DNA of 64,000 bases from Methanomassiliicoccus sp. (lineage in GTDB: Archaea; Thermoplasmatota; Thermoplasmata; Methanomassiliicoccales; Methanomassiliicoccaceae). Made by a program: the position numbers and the translations under genes. Every line of letters begins with the position of its first letter. Within the stretch, counting starts at the first letter, position 1. This document shows positions 44,046-53,457 of the stretch, piece after piece. Below the pieces are notes generated by a model that saw only the letters and a program-made list of their open reading frames with translations, did not search any database and was not told where the DNA came from. The stretch lies in assembly GCA_016109435.1 (NCBI GenBank), contig JAEILR010000020.1:1-64000 (forward strand), given 5' to 3'.

Positions 44046-44276
44046 TCAAGGGAACTCGATGACCTCGTCCTCATCAGCACCGACGTCGACCCGCTGGATA
44101 TTGTTGTGCTGGTCGATGTACTTCAGCCTGATCCGCTGATTGGGCATACGGATGACCCGGAGATCGCGAACGGGGGAGTCGATGAAGCCGAGGAAGCCGT
44201 CCATGCACGTGGTTCCCTCGTAGCTCTTGACATGGGCGTAGATCTCAGAACGCTTAATCTTCATATCGATCAGCAT
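44046..44276 (-). CDS. hypothetical small protein
   Basis: A 76-residue protein starting MLIDMKIKRSEIYAHVKSYE and ending acidic (GADEDEVIEFP). It has an alternating beta pattern. The frame is open to 44510, but that extension is less protein-like. It lies next to the decayed CDF gene. No family recognised. Confidence 0.5.
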   Translation of the reverse strand: MLIDMKIKRSEIYAHVKSYEGTTCMDGFLGFIDSPVRDLRVIRMPNQRIRLKYIDQHNNIQRVDVGADEDEVIEFP

Positions 44277-44541
44277 TCGAACAGAGAAAACGATGATTTG
44301 ACCCTTTCGGTAGAAATGAAGCCTGGCGACAGGCTTAGGGAGCAGGCGGAGCACATATGCTTGTTCCTTCGTTCTGGCCGTTGGGCCAATACATACTCCC
44401 CCGAGTGCCCGATCTGCAACCTCTTCCGTGAGAGCCCCTACGACCAGCCCCTCCCTCTCCGGCGGGAGGTATTCTGAGCGATGTATGGAATGACTGCGAC
44501 CGCTGTGCAAAGGCGGACGAACTCAAGAGGGAGGTCGATCC

Positions 44542-45091
44542 TTGCACCATGATGACCTCCAGTTGCAAGGGCGACGCCTGCACATGCTCGGCGACCTCAT
44601 CTCCTCGATTGGGGTCATTGCCGCCGCGCTCCTCATAATGTTCTTTGAGCTCACGCTGGTGGACCCGCTCATCAGTATCGTCATCGGCGCCTACAGGCTG
44701 GTAAACCGACCCGTTCCCATACTGCTCGAGGCCGTACCGGACCACATCGACCCTAGGGAGGTGATGGAGGCGCTGCTGAGGCTGGACAGGTCGGGGGAGA
44801 GGTCATCGAGATTCACGCTTGGACCCTCACATCATGTGTCTACACAAAGGACCCGCTGTCGTGGTAACCGACCGGACGGTCAGCTCGTTCAGACCGCTCC
44901 TGGCCGAGATTAGGGGGTTGTTGAGGATCGAGTTCCAGATTACCCACGCCATCTTAGAGATCAACAGCGACGAATGCGTTGTGGTAACAGGCGATGCCTC
45001 CATACTCTTTGATGCCGGGCTAGTGACGGAGAAGTGCCCGCTGCTAACAATGATGGAGGCTTTGGAGCCCGAAAATATGCTTCTGAGCTGA
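44542..45091 (+). pseudogene. remnant of a CDF cation-efflux transporter
   Basis: The C-terminal half of a cation diffusion facilitator in three frames. Frame 1 (44542 to about 44795) has HMLGDLISSIGVIAAALLIMF, VDPLISIVIGAY and ILLEAVPDHIDPREVMEALL, matching the late transmembrane helices and the start of the cytoplasmic domain. Frame 2 (about 44799-44865) has EVIEIHAWTLTS, matching the family's HDLHVWTLTS. Frame 3 (from about 44860) has VVVTDRTVSS ... LRIEFQITHAILEIN. The first helices are missing. Two frameshifts and the 5' truncation mark it as dead. Confidence 0.8.
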
Positions 45092-45106
45092 TTCCTGGTT
45101 TCCCGG

Positions 45107-45595
45107 TCAATCGAAGTCGAAGTCCAGCATGTCCATGCGGGAGCGCTTCTTGACGTGTACCGCGCCCCTGAAGTCAACGAACAGCTCGACCTTGCTTTTC
45201 ATAATCCCTCGGTTGATCTCCACCTCCCACCCCCCGTCCTTGGACTTGACCTCATCGATACGCCCCCCTCCGACGTAGCTCAGGGCCCTCTCCACCGCAG
45301 CCTGTTGGCTGATCGACCCATAGGGCGGCTGGTCGTTCTGGGATTGCCGGGCTTTCCCGCCCTGGGGCGGTATTGAGTAGGTAGAGGCTTGGGGAGCCCC
45401 TGTGTCCTCCCGGGCGAACCTCCCCACCGAGCCATTTGGCTCGATCATGATGTCGTAGACTCCCTTGGTGGTCCGGAACCTGAAGTTGAAACCGTTCCCC
45501 GATTCGAACTTCAGGACCTCCGGGCTGGCGTCCCCGGTCATGTTTCCGATGGCCTTCCTGGCCTCCCTTAGCGCATCGTCAAAGGTGATGATCAT
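45107..45595 (-). CDS. tandem PepSY-like domain protein
   Basis: A 162-residue protein with two PepSY-like repeats: residues 1-62 (TFDDALREARKAIG ... GVYDIMIEPNGSVGRF) and about 92-150 (SQQAAVERALSYVGGG ... WEVEINRG ... KVELFVDFRGAVHV). They are joined by a polar linker. There is no signal peptide, which is unusual because most PepSY proteins act outside the membrane. Function unknown. Confidence 0.78.
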   Translation of the reverse strand: MIITFDDALREARKAIGNMTGDASPEVLKFESGNGFNFRFRTTKGVYDIMIEPNGSVGRFAREDTGAPQASTYSIPPQGGKARQSQNDQPPYGSISQQAAVERALSYVGGGRIDEVKSKDGGWEVEINRGIMKSKVELFVDFRGAVHVKKRSRMDMLDFDFD

Positions 45596-45719
45596 GGTGT
45601 CACATCCTACTGGAGTTCTGATGGAGCGGTGTAGATTAATGGGATGTAGCGACCGCTCGACTTTGAAATAAGGTTGGTATTATGGGTCCACTCCCCCGCG
45701 GGTGGCGGGGGAAGGGGCA

Positions 45720-46751
45720 TTACTTCTCCTCTGAGCCCTCGATGTCCTTCAGGGCGGGGCAGGCATCGGCCTGGACCTCCTCCACCACCGGGCACACACC
45801 GGTCCTGCGTGTCTTCAACCAAGAGGCGGCGATGGCGACACCGAGGATGGACACGATAACGGCGAGAGAGAGCTCCACGGGGAAGTGGAAGTTAGGGTCC
45901 AGGATCGGCAGAAGCATCTTGACGCCTACGAACGTCAGGATGCCGGCCAGCCCGTACTTCAGGTAGCAGAACAGGTTCATGACGTGCGATAACGAGAAGT
46001 ACAGCGACCTCAGGCCGAGAACCGCGAACGCGTTCGAGCTGAACACGATGAAGGCGTTGGTAGTGATGCCTAGGATGGCGGGAATGGAGTCCACTGCGAA
46101 GATGATGTCCGTGCTTTCCACGACCAGCAGGGCGACGAACATCGGAGTTGCCCAAAGGACCATCTTGCCCGCCTTCGCGCCTGTGCCAGGCCTCCGGACG
46201 AAGAACTTATCGCCCTCGTAACCCTTGGTGATAGGCAGGAACTTCCGGAAGAGCCTGACCATGATGTGGTGGTCCGGCTCCACGTTCTCCTTTTCCTTTC
46301 CTATGGCCATCCTGATGCCGGTGATTATCAGGAACGCCCCGAATATGTACAGGATGAACCCGAACGACTCCACCAGCGTTACGCCGACGAAGATGAAGGC
46401 GAACCTGAACACCAGCGCGCCTAAGATGCCGTAAAACAGCACCTTGTGCTGGTCCTGAGCGGGGACGCAGAACGACCCGAATATCAGGATTATAACGAAT
46501 AAGTTGTCAACGCTCAGCATGAGTTCCATGAGGTACCCGGTGGTGAACTCCAGGCCGGAGGTAGAGCCCATCGAGAGATAGATACCGACGTTGAAAACGA
46601 CGGCGGCGCCGATGAAGAAGGCGACCTGCATGAGGGCCTCCCTTGGCTTGATCACGTGTGCCTTGCGGTTGAACACCCCGAGATCGAGTACCAGCAGTGC
46701 GATTATGCTAACGATGAATATTATCCAAGCCGTGTCAGTTACTTCTGCCAA
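45720..46751 (-). CDS. TerC family membrane protein
   Basis: A 343-residue protein with about nine transmembrane helices. Conserved TerC features are LDLGVFNRKAHVI near 20-32, the metal-binding-like MELMLSVDNLFV near 68-79 and ESTDIIFAVDSIPAIL near 200-215. TerC/Alx proteins export Mn2+ or load metals onto exported enzymes. The TTG at 46751 is chosen because a TATA element (46811-46820, minus TTTATACTAA) puts the transcript start near 46789, downstream of the ATG at 46811. The frame is open to 46928. A Cys-containing tail (CPVVEEVQADACPALK) is unusual. Confidence 0.9.
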   Translation of the reverse strand: MAEVTDTAWIIFIVSIIALLVLDLGVFNRKAHVIKPREALMQVAFFIGAAVVFNVGIYLSMGSTSGLEFTTGYLMELMLSVDNLFVIILIFGSFCVPAQDQHKVLFYGILGALVFRFAFIFVGVTLVESFGFILYIFGAFLIITGIRMAIGKEKENVEPDHHIMVRLFRKFLPITKGYEGDKFFVRRPGTGAKAGKMVLWATPMFVALLVVESTDIIFAVDSIPAILGITTNAFIVFSSNAFAVLGLRSLYFSLSHVMNLFCYLKYGLAGILTFVGVKMLLPILDPNFHFPVELSLAVIVSILGVAIAASWLKTRRTGVCPVVEEVQADACPALKDIEGSEEK

Positions 46752-47352
46752 AGGTCCACAATCCTGGTAGGGCAGCTGTCCAAGGACTAGCCCCGATACC
46801 CTAAACTCCATTAGTATAAAGATTGCCCCAGTGGGACAACAATTTCCTGTCCAATCATGGAAATATGGGTGCTTACCAGCACAACAGTACAGCTTAAGCT
46901 CACGATTGTTTACACAGGCAGACGCCATCCCCGTGTCCGATGGGCGTGCTCAGGAGCGCCAGCATATCTAAGGAGGAGGCCGTGAGCCTGAGTCCGGAAA
47001 TCATGTCCGAAGGCCTGGTCGCCAGGATCCTGAGCCGGCAGATGCCGGGTGGATGCTAGGGAAGGGAGGAGAACTCCTTTATCCGTTCCAAGTATCGCGG
47101 CACGATGTGGAACCTGATACTACTTGCTTAACTGGGAGCGGACCCGCCGACGAGCGGAGGCGGTGGATACTGTGCTATCAAGGCAGAACAGAGAAGGCCG
47201 GTGGATACCGGAACGGAACTGCCCATGCCGCTGCCTTGTTCCGTTCGAACCGCAGAAAGGCCGTAACGGTGGGCGATATTTCTCGTCCTGTCCATGCTGA
47301 ACAACGTCGGCACGTAAGCAAAGCTTATGCCTGAGAGCCGGTATGGGGACGC
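46752..47352. other. intergenic region between terC and the ABC-F gene
   Basis: About 600 bases. It contains the TerC promoter and, on the plus strand, a 39-codon frame at 46941-47060 without promoter support. The stretch 47060-47330 is GC-rich with no protein-like frame. I found no RNA family match by eye. Confidence 0.45.
46811..46821 (-). promoter_or_regulatory. TATA element of the TerC gene
   Basis: The minus strand reads CTTTATACTAA. It gives a leader of about 40 bases before the TTG at 46751. I could not recognise a yybP-ykoY manganese riboswitch in that leader. Confidence 0.55.
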
Positions 47353-49137
47353 ATGCTCGTCCGTCTGGAAGGTGTCTCCAAGGCCTTCGGTCCCAAGGAT
47401 GTCCTGAAGAACGCCTCCATGCAGATCAATGACAACGACCGCATCGCCCTGGTCGGTCCGAACGGGGCCGGGAAGACGACGCTCCTGAAGATGCTGACCG
47501 GGGATTTACGTCCTGACTCCGGGGAGCTGACCATCAGGACGAACAAGATCGTTTACCTAGCCCAGTTCCCCTCGTTCGAGCCGGGAACCACGGTGAACGA
47601 GACCCTGGCCAAGGGGCCCACGAGCGAGGACCAGAAGCGCATGGAGGAACTGGAGGCCATCATGACCTCCGGGGAGCTCCCTCGGGGCATGGACTGGAAC
47701 GACATCTCGCTGGAGTATGCACGACTTCAGGAGAACGCCGGCGGGAGGTCGGTTAGCGACGCCGAACGGGCCCTGGAACATCTGAGGACCTTCGGCATCG
47801 AGGACCGGGCCGGCGGCAGGGTGGACGAGCTAAGCGGGGGGGAGAAGACCAAGGTCATGCTGGCCAAAGTACTGGCCCAGGCGGAGAAAGCCGATCTTCT
47901 CATCCTCGACGAGCCGACCAACCACCTGGACATCGATGCGGTGGAATGGCTGGAGGACCACCTTCTGGGCTTCAGGGGCGCGGTGCTCATCGTCTCCCAC
48001 GACCGCTACTTCTTGGACCGCACCGTGACCCAGGTCTATGAGCTGGAGAACACCAAGCTGAAGCACTACGGCGGCAACTACTCGCAGTTCGTTGACAAGA
48101 AGGCGCTGGAGCTGGAGAGGCAGCGAAAGGAGTTCGAGAAGAACGTCCGGGAGAGGGACCGCCAGGCCAAGATCGCGGACGAGCAGCACCGCGCGCTGTG
48201 GTTCTCCTCCACCCACAAGACCCGGCTGAAGATGCTGGAGCGCATGGAGGTCAAGGAAGCTCCGGACAAGAAGCGGGACCTGACCATCGATATCGCCACC
48301 GCCCAGAAGTCAGGGAAGAACGTGGTGATTGGACGTAAGCTCAAGGTGAAGCTCGGCGGCAGGACCATCTTCGAGGACCTGGACATCGACATCGACAACG
48401 GTCAGAAGATCGGACTGTTCGGACCGAACGGAGCGGGGAAGACGACCCTGATCAAGGCCATCCTCGGAGAGATACCGTCGAGAGGCGAGCTTTGGGTGGC
48501 GCCCGGAGCGCGCATCGGTTACTTCGCCCAAGGTCATGACCTGATGGACCCCAAGCTCACTGCCCTGGAGCAGATCAACAAGTCACTGGAGGGGGACGCC
48601 AGGGCCAGGGCCAGGGCCTTCCTGTACCGCTTCCTGATAACTCAGAAGGATGCCGAGCGTCCGATCTCCACCCTTTCCGGGGGGGAGAGGGCCAGGGTCG
48701 GTCTGGCCCTCTTGCTGTCCATGGACCTCAACTTCCTGGTCCTCGACGAGCCGACCAACTATCTGGACCTGATGGCCAAGCACGCGGTGGAGATGGCCCT
48801 GGCCGACTACGGCGGGACTTTCATCATCGTCACCCACGACCGTTACCTTCTGGACTCGGTATGCAGCGAGGTAGCCGAACTGAGGGACGGGGAGCTCACC
48901 ATGTTCAAGGGCAGCTACTCGCAGTACAAGGGGACCCGGGCCGGACGGGACGTCGTGGAGGAGGCGGACGTGTACAAGGTCATCTCCGGATTCACCGACT
49001 GGACGTCCCGGACCAAGTATGGCACCGGGGACAAGGTGCTCATCGCCCCGTCGGAAAAGGAGAACTTCCAGTGGGCCCTCGACAACGGCAAGCTGAGGAA
49101 GATGCCGGGGAAGGAACGCAAGATATTGAAGAAATAA
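47353..49137 (+). CDS. ABC-F family ATPase
   Basis: A 594-residue soluble protein with two ABC domains and no membrane part. Domain 1 has Walker A GPNGAGKTT near 36-44, signature LSGGEKTKVML near 160 and Walker B LLILDEPTNHLD near 180. A charged linker (about 250-310) joins domain 2, with Walker A GPNGAGKTT near 358, signature LSGGERARVGLALL near 438 and Walker B LVLDEPTNYLD near 465. The C-terminus (about 535-594) is an extra basic tail. ABC-F proteins bind the ribosomal E site and influence translation or antibiotic resistance. Confidence 0.93.
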   Translation: MLVRLEGVSKAFGPKDVLKNASMQINDNDRIALVGPNGAGKTTLLKMLTGDLRPDSGELTIRTNKIVYLAQFPSFEPGTTVNETLAKGPTSEDQKRMEELEAIMTSGELPRGMDWNDISLEYARLQENAGGRSVSDAERALEHLRTFGIEDRAGGRVDELSGGEKTKVMLAKVLAQAEKADLLILDEPTNHLDIDAVEWLEDHLLGFRGAVLIVSHDRYFLDRTVTQVYELENTKLKHYGGNYSQFVDKKALELERQRKEFEKNVRERDRQAKIADEQHRALWFSSTHKTRLKMLERMEVKEAPDKKRDLTIDIATAQKSGKNVVIGRKLKVKLGGRTIFEDLDIDIDNGQKIGLFGPNGAGKTTLIKAILGEIPSRGELWVAPGARIGYFAQGHDLMDPKLTALEQINKSLEGDARARARAFLYRFLITQKDAERPISTLSGGERARVGLALLLSMDLNFLVLDEPTNYLDLMAKHAVEMALADYGGTFIIVTHDRYLLDSVCSEVAELRDGELTMFKGSYSQYKGTRAGRDVVEEADVYKVISGFTDWTSRTKYGTGDKVLIAPSEKENFQWALDNGKLRKMPGKERKILKK

Positions 49138-49140
49138 TCG

Positions 49141-49773
49141 TCAGGGCCCGGTGGCCTCATAGGTGGCGTTCCACTCCGCCCGAAGCATGTCCCGGCCATG
49201 GTACCGCTTGCGGACCACGACCTCGTCCAGCCTCGCGGCCACGCGCGAAGGGAACAGGGACACCATCTCCTCGTCCGTGAAGTAGTGCGTCCGTATGCCG
49301 TTCCCCCGGAGGAACGTGCCGGGCTCCACCTCCTCCCCCTCCCCGGCGCGCATGTCCCGAGCCGAGAACGTCCGTACATGGATGCTCCCGCCCGGGCGCA
49401 GCACCCTGTCGATCTCGGCGATCGCCCGCCGGCGGTCATCCTCCAGCAGATGGCCCAGGACGTGGTAGGCGACGACGTGATCGAAGGACCGGCCGCTGAA
49501 CGGCAGGCATCGCACGTCCCCCTCGACCAGCTCGAGGCGGGGTGATGATGCCGATCGGGTGCAGGCGTGGAGGCCCTTTCTGGAGTGGTCGATGCCCACG
49601 ACCTCCCCGGCGACCTTGACCAGCCCCGCAGCGGTCTTCCCCCCGCCGCATCCGAGCTCCAGGACCCTGCCCCCTTCCAGAAGTGGCAGGTCCGCCGGTG
49701 GGCCCTTCCACACCGGGTCTGGCTTGGAATACTCCCTTTCCCAATGGTCCCGATCAGGGATCATATCCCCCAT
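49141..49773 (-). CDS. class I SAM-dependent methyltransferase
   Basis: A 210-residue methyltransferase. Motif I is VLELGCGGGKTAAGL near 37-51; the acidic end of strand 2 is GIDHS near 62, followed by VEGDVRCLPFSGRSFDHVVAYHVLGH (85-110) and the post-III VLRPGGSIHVRTF. A Methyltransf_11-like core is followed by a C-terminal cap. Substrate unknown. It ends three bases after the converging ABC-F gene. Confidence 0.9.
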   Translation of the reverse strand: MGDMIPDRDHWEREYSKPDPVWKGPPADLPLLEGGRVLELGCGGGKTAAGLVKVAGEVVGIDHSRKGLHACTRSASSPRLELVEGDVRCLPFSGRSFDHVVAYHVLGHLLEDDRRRAIAEIDRVLRPGGSIHVRTFSARDMRAGEGEEVEPGTFLRGNGIRTHYFTDEEMVSLFPSRVAARLDEVVVRKRYHGRDMLRAEWNATYEATGP

Positions 49774-49786
49774 CCTCCGTTCGAGG

Positions 49787-50164
49787 TCATGGTACCTTGA
49801 TGCGGAGGGCCGACCAGCGCTGGTCTATCGAGAAGCTCGCTACCGCGTCCATGCCCCATTTGCGGGCCCACGACCAGATGCTGTCCCGGTTGATGTCGGT
49901 GGCCGGACGGGACGAGGACTTCGGATACGCGACCCAGAGAGCGGCCCCCTTGGTCATCCTCCCTACGGCGGCGGGGACCGCCGACTCCAGTTCGGTCCGG
50001 TCGCGAACGAAGAGCAGAATGATGGACGCCTCCCCCGGTTCCTCGGTGAGCGCTCCCTCCGGCAGGTCGGTCAGCGAGCCCAGGAAATGCTCGGGTGGGG
50101 AGGACAGGTATAATCTCTGCCCCGGTTTCAGGTGCAGCTTCTGCAGGACCGTTCGCTCGCTCAT
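49787..50164 (-). CDS. DUF3052-like protein
   Basis: A 125-residue protein resembling DUF3052: QKLHLKPGQRLYLSSPPEHF at the start, MTKGAALWVAYPKSSSRPATDINRDSIW near 67-95 and IDQRWSALRIK at the end. It folds alone without further domains. The family has no known function; the pattern is Rossmann-like. It lies 13 bases upstream of the methyltransferase on the same strand. Confidence 0.82.
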   Translation of the reverse strand: MSERTVLQKLHLKPGQRLYLSSPPEHFLGSLTDLPEGALTEEPGEASIILLFVRDRTELESAVPAAVGRMTKGAALWVAYPKSSSRPATDINRDSIWSWARKWGMDAVASFSIDQRWSALRIKVP

Positions 50165-50301
50165 GCCACCGCCATGACCCTACGGAATATATCAGCGCTG
50201 CCATATCCACAAGCACCGGTCCTGGCATGAACTGCTGGAAGAGCGGCCGTGTGTCCTCGGCGCTCCTTCCGTACGGCGCGATCATGACCGCCGGCGATGG
50301 C

Positions 50302-50781
50302 TCAACATTCCCCGGTGGTGATGATGAACCATGTCAGGAGCATGAGGATGTGGATGAAGGGGTCGGGCGCGATCACGATCACCTTGCCGGTAGGATACTT
50401 GCTGCGGGCGTCCCTGGTGATCGAGAACAGCGCTCCCGCGGCCTCCCTGGTCACCGTCCATGTTCTCGCGTCGGCCGCCCGTTCCCAGATGTAGACGGTG
50501 CCGTCGGTGAAGGTCACCCTTCCCCGGCCCATGGCATCGAATGACAGCAGGGCGAGATCGTCCTTCTCTCCCAGGCGGGCGATCGCCGCGCCCGGCCTTC
50601 GAAGGCCGCCCTTCCTCAGGCTGAACAGCTCATTGCCGAAGGACGCCCGGACCGCTGTCCCGAACATCGAGGGGGAGAACATCTTGGCCATCACCTCGCG
50701 GCCCTTCCTGAGCTCCCAATCCATCTTCCAGGCCTTGGGACGCACCCATTCCGACTCCCCCAACATCTCCTCGGCGTTCAT
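50302..50781 (-). CDS. C-terminally anchored tubby/LURP-like protein, copy 2
   Basis: A 159-residue protein. The first ~130 residues are beta-rich (AVRASFGNELFSLRKGG ... GRVTFTDGTVYIWERAA ... ALFSITRDA). A C-terminal hydrophobic stretch (HILMLLTWFIITTGEC) probably anchors it. It is a tandem paralogue of the preceding gene at 50783, one base apart. The layout recalls LURP-one/tubby-like scramblase folds, but that is only an impression. Confidence 0.75.
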   Translation of the reverse strand: MNAEEMLGESEWVRPKAWKMDWELRKGREVMAKMFSPSMFGTAVRASFGNELFSLRKGGLRRPGAAIARLGEKDDLALLSFDAMGRGRVTFTDGTVYIWERAADARTWTVTREAAGALFSITRDARSKYPTGKVIVIAPDPFIHILMLLTWFIITTGEC

Positions 50782-50782
50782 C

Positions 50783-51316
50783 TCAGGAACCTCCCACGGC
50801 GGCCGCGGAGGCTCCTCCCTCCCTCATCATAAGCAGGATGATGTACCAGCTGAGGGTCAGGAGCATGACCGTGGTGTCGTCTTTACGCCCCTTCTCCTCG
50901 ATGGTGACCTCGCCCTCGTACCTCGTCAGGCGAGGGTGGACGGTCATCGATGCCAGGACCTCGCCTTGCTCGTTGATGAGGTCCCATCGGTTCTTCCATA
51001 TCGACTTTTTCTCGAGGGCATAGCGTCGGCCGTTGAACATCTCGACCGAGCCGTTGCCCTTCAGCGACATCTCCATCCTTCCGACCTCCTGGTCGAACGG
51101 CGATTTGGTGATGATGACCTTGGGGCGGAACACTCCCGACCGCTCGAACACGTACCCCGTCCCGTCAGCGTCGGCCTCCGCCCTGCTGCCCAGCATGCTG
51201 GGGAACGACAGCGAGGCGATCTGACGGTCCCGGTGGCCGAGCACATAGCTCCTCTGCCCCCTCTTCGGCTGCGTCCATACCAGTGTGCCCAATGCGATCT
51301 CCCTGAGCGCTGCCAT
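50783..51316 (-). CDS. C-terminally anchored tubby/LURP-like protein, copy 1
   Basis: A 177-residue protein with beta-rich sequence (SYVLGHRDRQIASLSFP ... GTGYVFERSG ... RYALEKKSIWKNRWDLINEQGEVLAS) and a C-terminal hydrophobic helix (VMLLTLSWYIILLMM). The order of elements matches the following gene, including the LLTxxWYIIL tail. The two genes are adjacent and co-directional, so they are likely co-expressed. No firm family. Confidence 0.75.
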   Translation of the reverse strand: MAALREIALGTLVWTQPKRGQRSYVLGHRDRQIASLSFPSMLGSRAEADADGTGYVFERSGVFRPKVIITKSPFDQEVGRMEMSLKGNGSVEMFNGRRYALEKKSIWKNRWDLINEQGEVLASMTVHPRLTRYEGEVTIEEKGRKDDTTVMLLTLSWYIILLMMREGGASAAAVGGS

Positions 51317-51406
51317 GTCATCGCCACCTATGCCTCCCTATTACACTAACCTTTCCCCGGGAAAAGACCTTCTACTTTCCTGACCGTACAATCCACGGTC
51401 ATTGAT

Positions 51407-52078
51407 ATGGACGGAACTGAGTTGGGTAAGGAGAGGGTGGAGGTCCCCTGCATCGGGAAACCGTGCCCGCACATGGAGGTACAGACGACCAGGGGGGCGG
51501 TCACTTTGCCCCAACACTTCGCCGGGAAGTGGTTCCTGCTGTTCTCCCACCCCGGGGACTTCACTCCGGTGTGCACGACGGAGTTCGCCTCCTTCGCCCG
51601 CCATCACGACGAGTTCAGGAAGCTGAACTGCGAGCTGATCGGCATCTCGGTGGACAGCCTGCAGTCCCACATCGCCTGGGTCAGATGGATAAGGCAGAAA
51701 CTGGGGGTGGAGATCACCTTCCCGGTCATCGCCGACCCCTTCGGGGACGCCTCCCGTAAGCTGGGGGCGATACATCCGGCTACCGGAGGCAGCGCGGTAA
51801 GGGCATTGATCATCATCGATCCCAAGGGCATCGTGCGGGCGCTGTTCTACTACCCGCGGGGGGTCGGCAGGAGCACCAAGGAATTGCTGAGGACCATGCG
51901 CGCCCTGCAAGTGGCCGACAAGCACGGCGTGGTCACACCGGCGAACTGGCCGGAGAACGAGTTCGTGGGCGATCACGTCCTCCTGAAGCCCCCCCGGGAC
52001 GAGAAAGGGGCGGAGGAGAGGGACGGAGAGGACGGCTGCCTGGACTGGTGGTTCTGCCACCGGGCGGCGGAGGAGTAG
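51407..52078 (+). CDS. peroxiredoxin, Prx6/1-Cys-like
   Basis: A 223-residue peroxiredoxin. The active site is HPGDFTPVCTTEF with peroxidatic C51 near residue 51, and the partner arginine lies in the conserved ADPFGDASRKLGA region. Archaeal Prx6-like enzymes have a long C-terminal arm, as here (PANWPENEFVGDHVLLKPP). Further cysteines occur in the tail (GCLDWWFCH), which could act as resolving residues. It reduces peroxides with thiol donors. Divergent from the paralogous membrane pair. Confidence 0.93.
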   Translation: MDGTELGKERVEVPCIGKPCPHMEVQTTRGAVTLPQHFAGKWFLLFSHPGDFTPVCTTEFASFARHHDEFRKLNCELIGISVDSLQSHIAWVRWIRQKLGVEITFPVIADPFGDASRKLGAIHPATGGSAVRALIIIDPKGIVRALFYYPRGVGRSTKELLRTMRALQVADKHGVVTPANWPENEFVGDHVLLKPPRDEKGAEERDGEDGCLDWWFCHRAAEE

Positions 52079-52079
52079 T

Positions 52080-53336
52080 TCAGCTCCGCTCCTTCCGGCG
52101 CACGCTGACCGAGCGGGCGTGAGCGAATAGGCCCTCGGCCTTGGCAAGCGCCTCCACCATCTCGCCGAGGGATTCCAATCCCTCCCGCTCGACGATCTGG
52201 ACAGAGGACCGCTTCATGAAGTGGGCGACGTCCAGGCCAGAGTGCACGTGCGCATATCCAGCGGTCGGGAGGACGTGGTTGGTCCCTGAGGCGTAGTCGC
52301 CCAGGGCCACCGCGGCGTACCTGCCCACGAAGATGGAGCCGGCGTTGCGGACCCCCTGCAGCGCGGCCTGAGGATCGGCCACCTGGATGGACAGATGCTC
52401 GGGGGCGATGAAGTTCACCATCTCCACCGCGGAGGTGATGTCCCTGGCCAGCACATATCCGCAGTTCTGCAGGGAGCGCTCGATGATCTCCCGGCGTTCC
52501 GATCTCGCGACCTCGCGCTCGATCTCCCGTCCGACCTTGGAGACCAGGTTCTCGTCGTCGGTCACCAGCACGCAGGCGGCGTTGGGATCATGCTCCGCCT
52601 GGGCCAGGATGTCCGCGGCGATGAACTCGGCGTCCCCGGTGGAGTCTGCCAGCACAGCGATCTCCGACGGCCCGGCCGGCGAGTCGATCTCCACCTCGTC
52701 CCGCAGCAGCATCTTGGCCATGGTGACGTAGACGTTACCGGGCCCGACTATCTTCTGCACCGGGGATATGGTCCTGGTCCCCAGGGCCATGGCCGCGACG
52801 GCCTGGGCCCCCCCGACGGTGAATATGGCATCCACCCCGGCGATGTCCGCCGCCACCAGGGTAAGGGGATTGACCGGTGGCGGGGTGCACATGACGATGT
52901 GAGGCACCCCGGCCACCTTGGCCGGCACCGCGCACATGAGGACGGTGGACGGGTACGATGCCCGGCCGCCGGGAACGTAGATGCCCACGCGGTCCAGGGG
53001 GGTGGTCTTCACTCCCAGGACCAGCCCCGGCCCCACCTCCCGGGTCCACAGGTCCGCGGGCCGCTGCATGCGGTGGAACGCCTCGATATTGGCCTTCGCC
53101 CGCCGCAGGGCGTCTACCAAATATTCGTCCACCTTCAGGTAGGCGGCCTCGATTTCCTCCCTGCTTACCCTCAGGTGTTCGAGCCGGACCTTGTCGAACC
53201 GCTCGGTCAGGTCGAGGAGGGCGTTGTCCCCTTCCTCCCGTACCCGGGCGATGATCTCCTCCACTGGACGACGGGCCTCGGATAGGCTTCCCCGTCTCCT
53301 GACGCTCCATTGTTCGATGTCCAGCTGCTTCAACAT
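52080..53336 (-). CDS. hisD: histidinol dehydrogenase
   Basis: A 418-residue enzyme of normal length. It oxidises L-histidinol to L-histidine in two NAD-dependent steps. Characteristic parts are [16 protein letters not shown] near 118-133, [11 protein letters not shown] near 200, the zinc-site [16 protein letters not shown] near 245-260 and APEHLSIQ near 312-319 with the catalytic Glu-His. The TATA element AACCTTATAACC at 53359-53370 lies about 28 bases before the ATG, so the mRNA is leaderless. No other his gene is nearby. Confidence 0.96.
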   Translation of the reverse strand: MLKQLDIEQWSVRRRGSLSEARRPVEEIIARVREEGDNALLDLTERFDKVRLEHLRVSREEIEAAYLKVDEYLVDALRRAKANIEAFHRMQRPADLWTREVGPGLVLGVKTTPLDRVGIYVPGGRASYPSTVLMCAVPAKVAGVPHIVMCTPPPVNPLTLVAADIAGVDAIFTVGGAQAVAAMALGTRTISPVQKIVGPGNVYVTMAKMLLRDEVEIDSPAGPSEIAVLADSTGDAEFIAADILAQAEHDPNAACVLVTDDENLVSKVGREIEREVARSERREIIERSLQNCGYVLARDITSAVEMVNFIAPEHLSIQVADPQAALQGVRNAGSIFVGRYAAVALGDYASGTNHVLPTAGYAHVHSGLDVAHFMKRSSVQIVEREGLESLGEMVEALAKAEGLFAHARSVSVRRKERS

Positions 53337-53457
53337 CGCTTGGGCGAAGGGGACGCGTGGTTATAAGGTTGGTGAGGGCGGCGCGCGTCCATCCTCGACC
53401 ACGGCCGTTCAGGTCCCACCTATTTATGGTGCCGGGACCGTATCCTGTGCGTTGGAC

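Noticed and set aside
46752-46810. Manganese (yybP-ykoY) riboswitch before terC
   Set aside because: The predicted leader is only about 40 bases and lacks the conserved loop sequences.
46941-47060. 39-codon open frame after the TerC promoter
   Set aside because: No promoter or ribosome-site support and no homologue that I recognise.
47128-47330. Possible RNA gene with a GTTCGAACC element
   Set aside because: No tRNA cloverleaf, RNase P or SRP core could be recognised; kept only as unexplained intergenic sequence.
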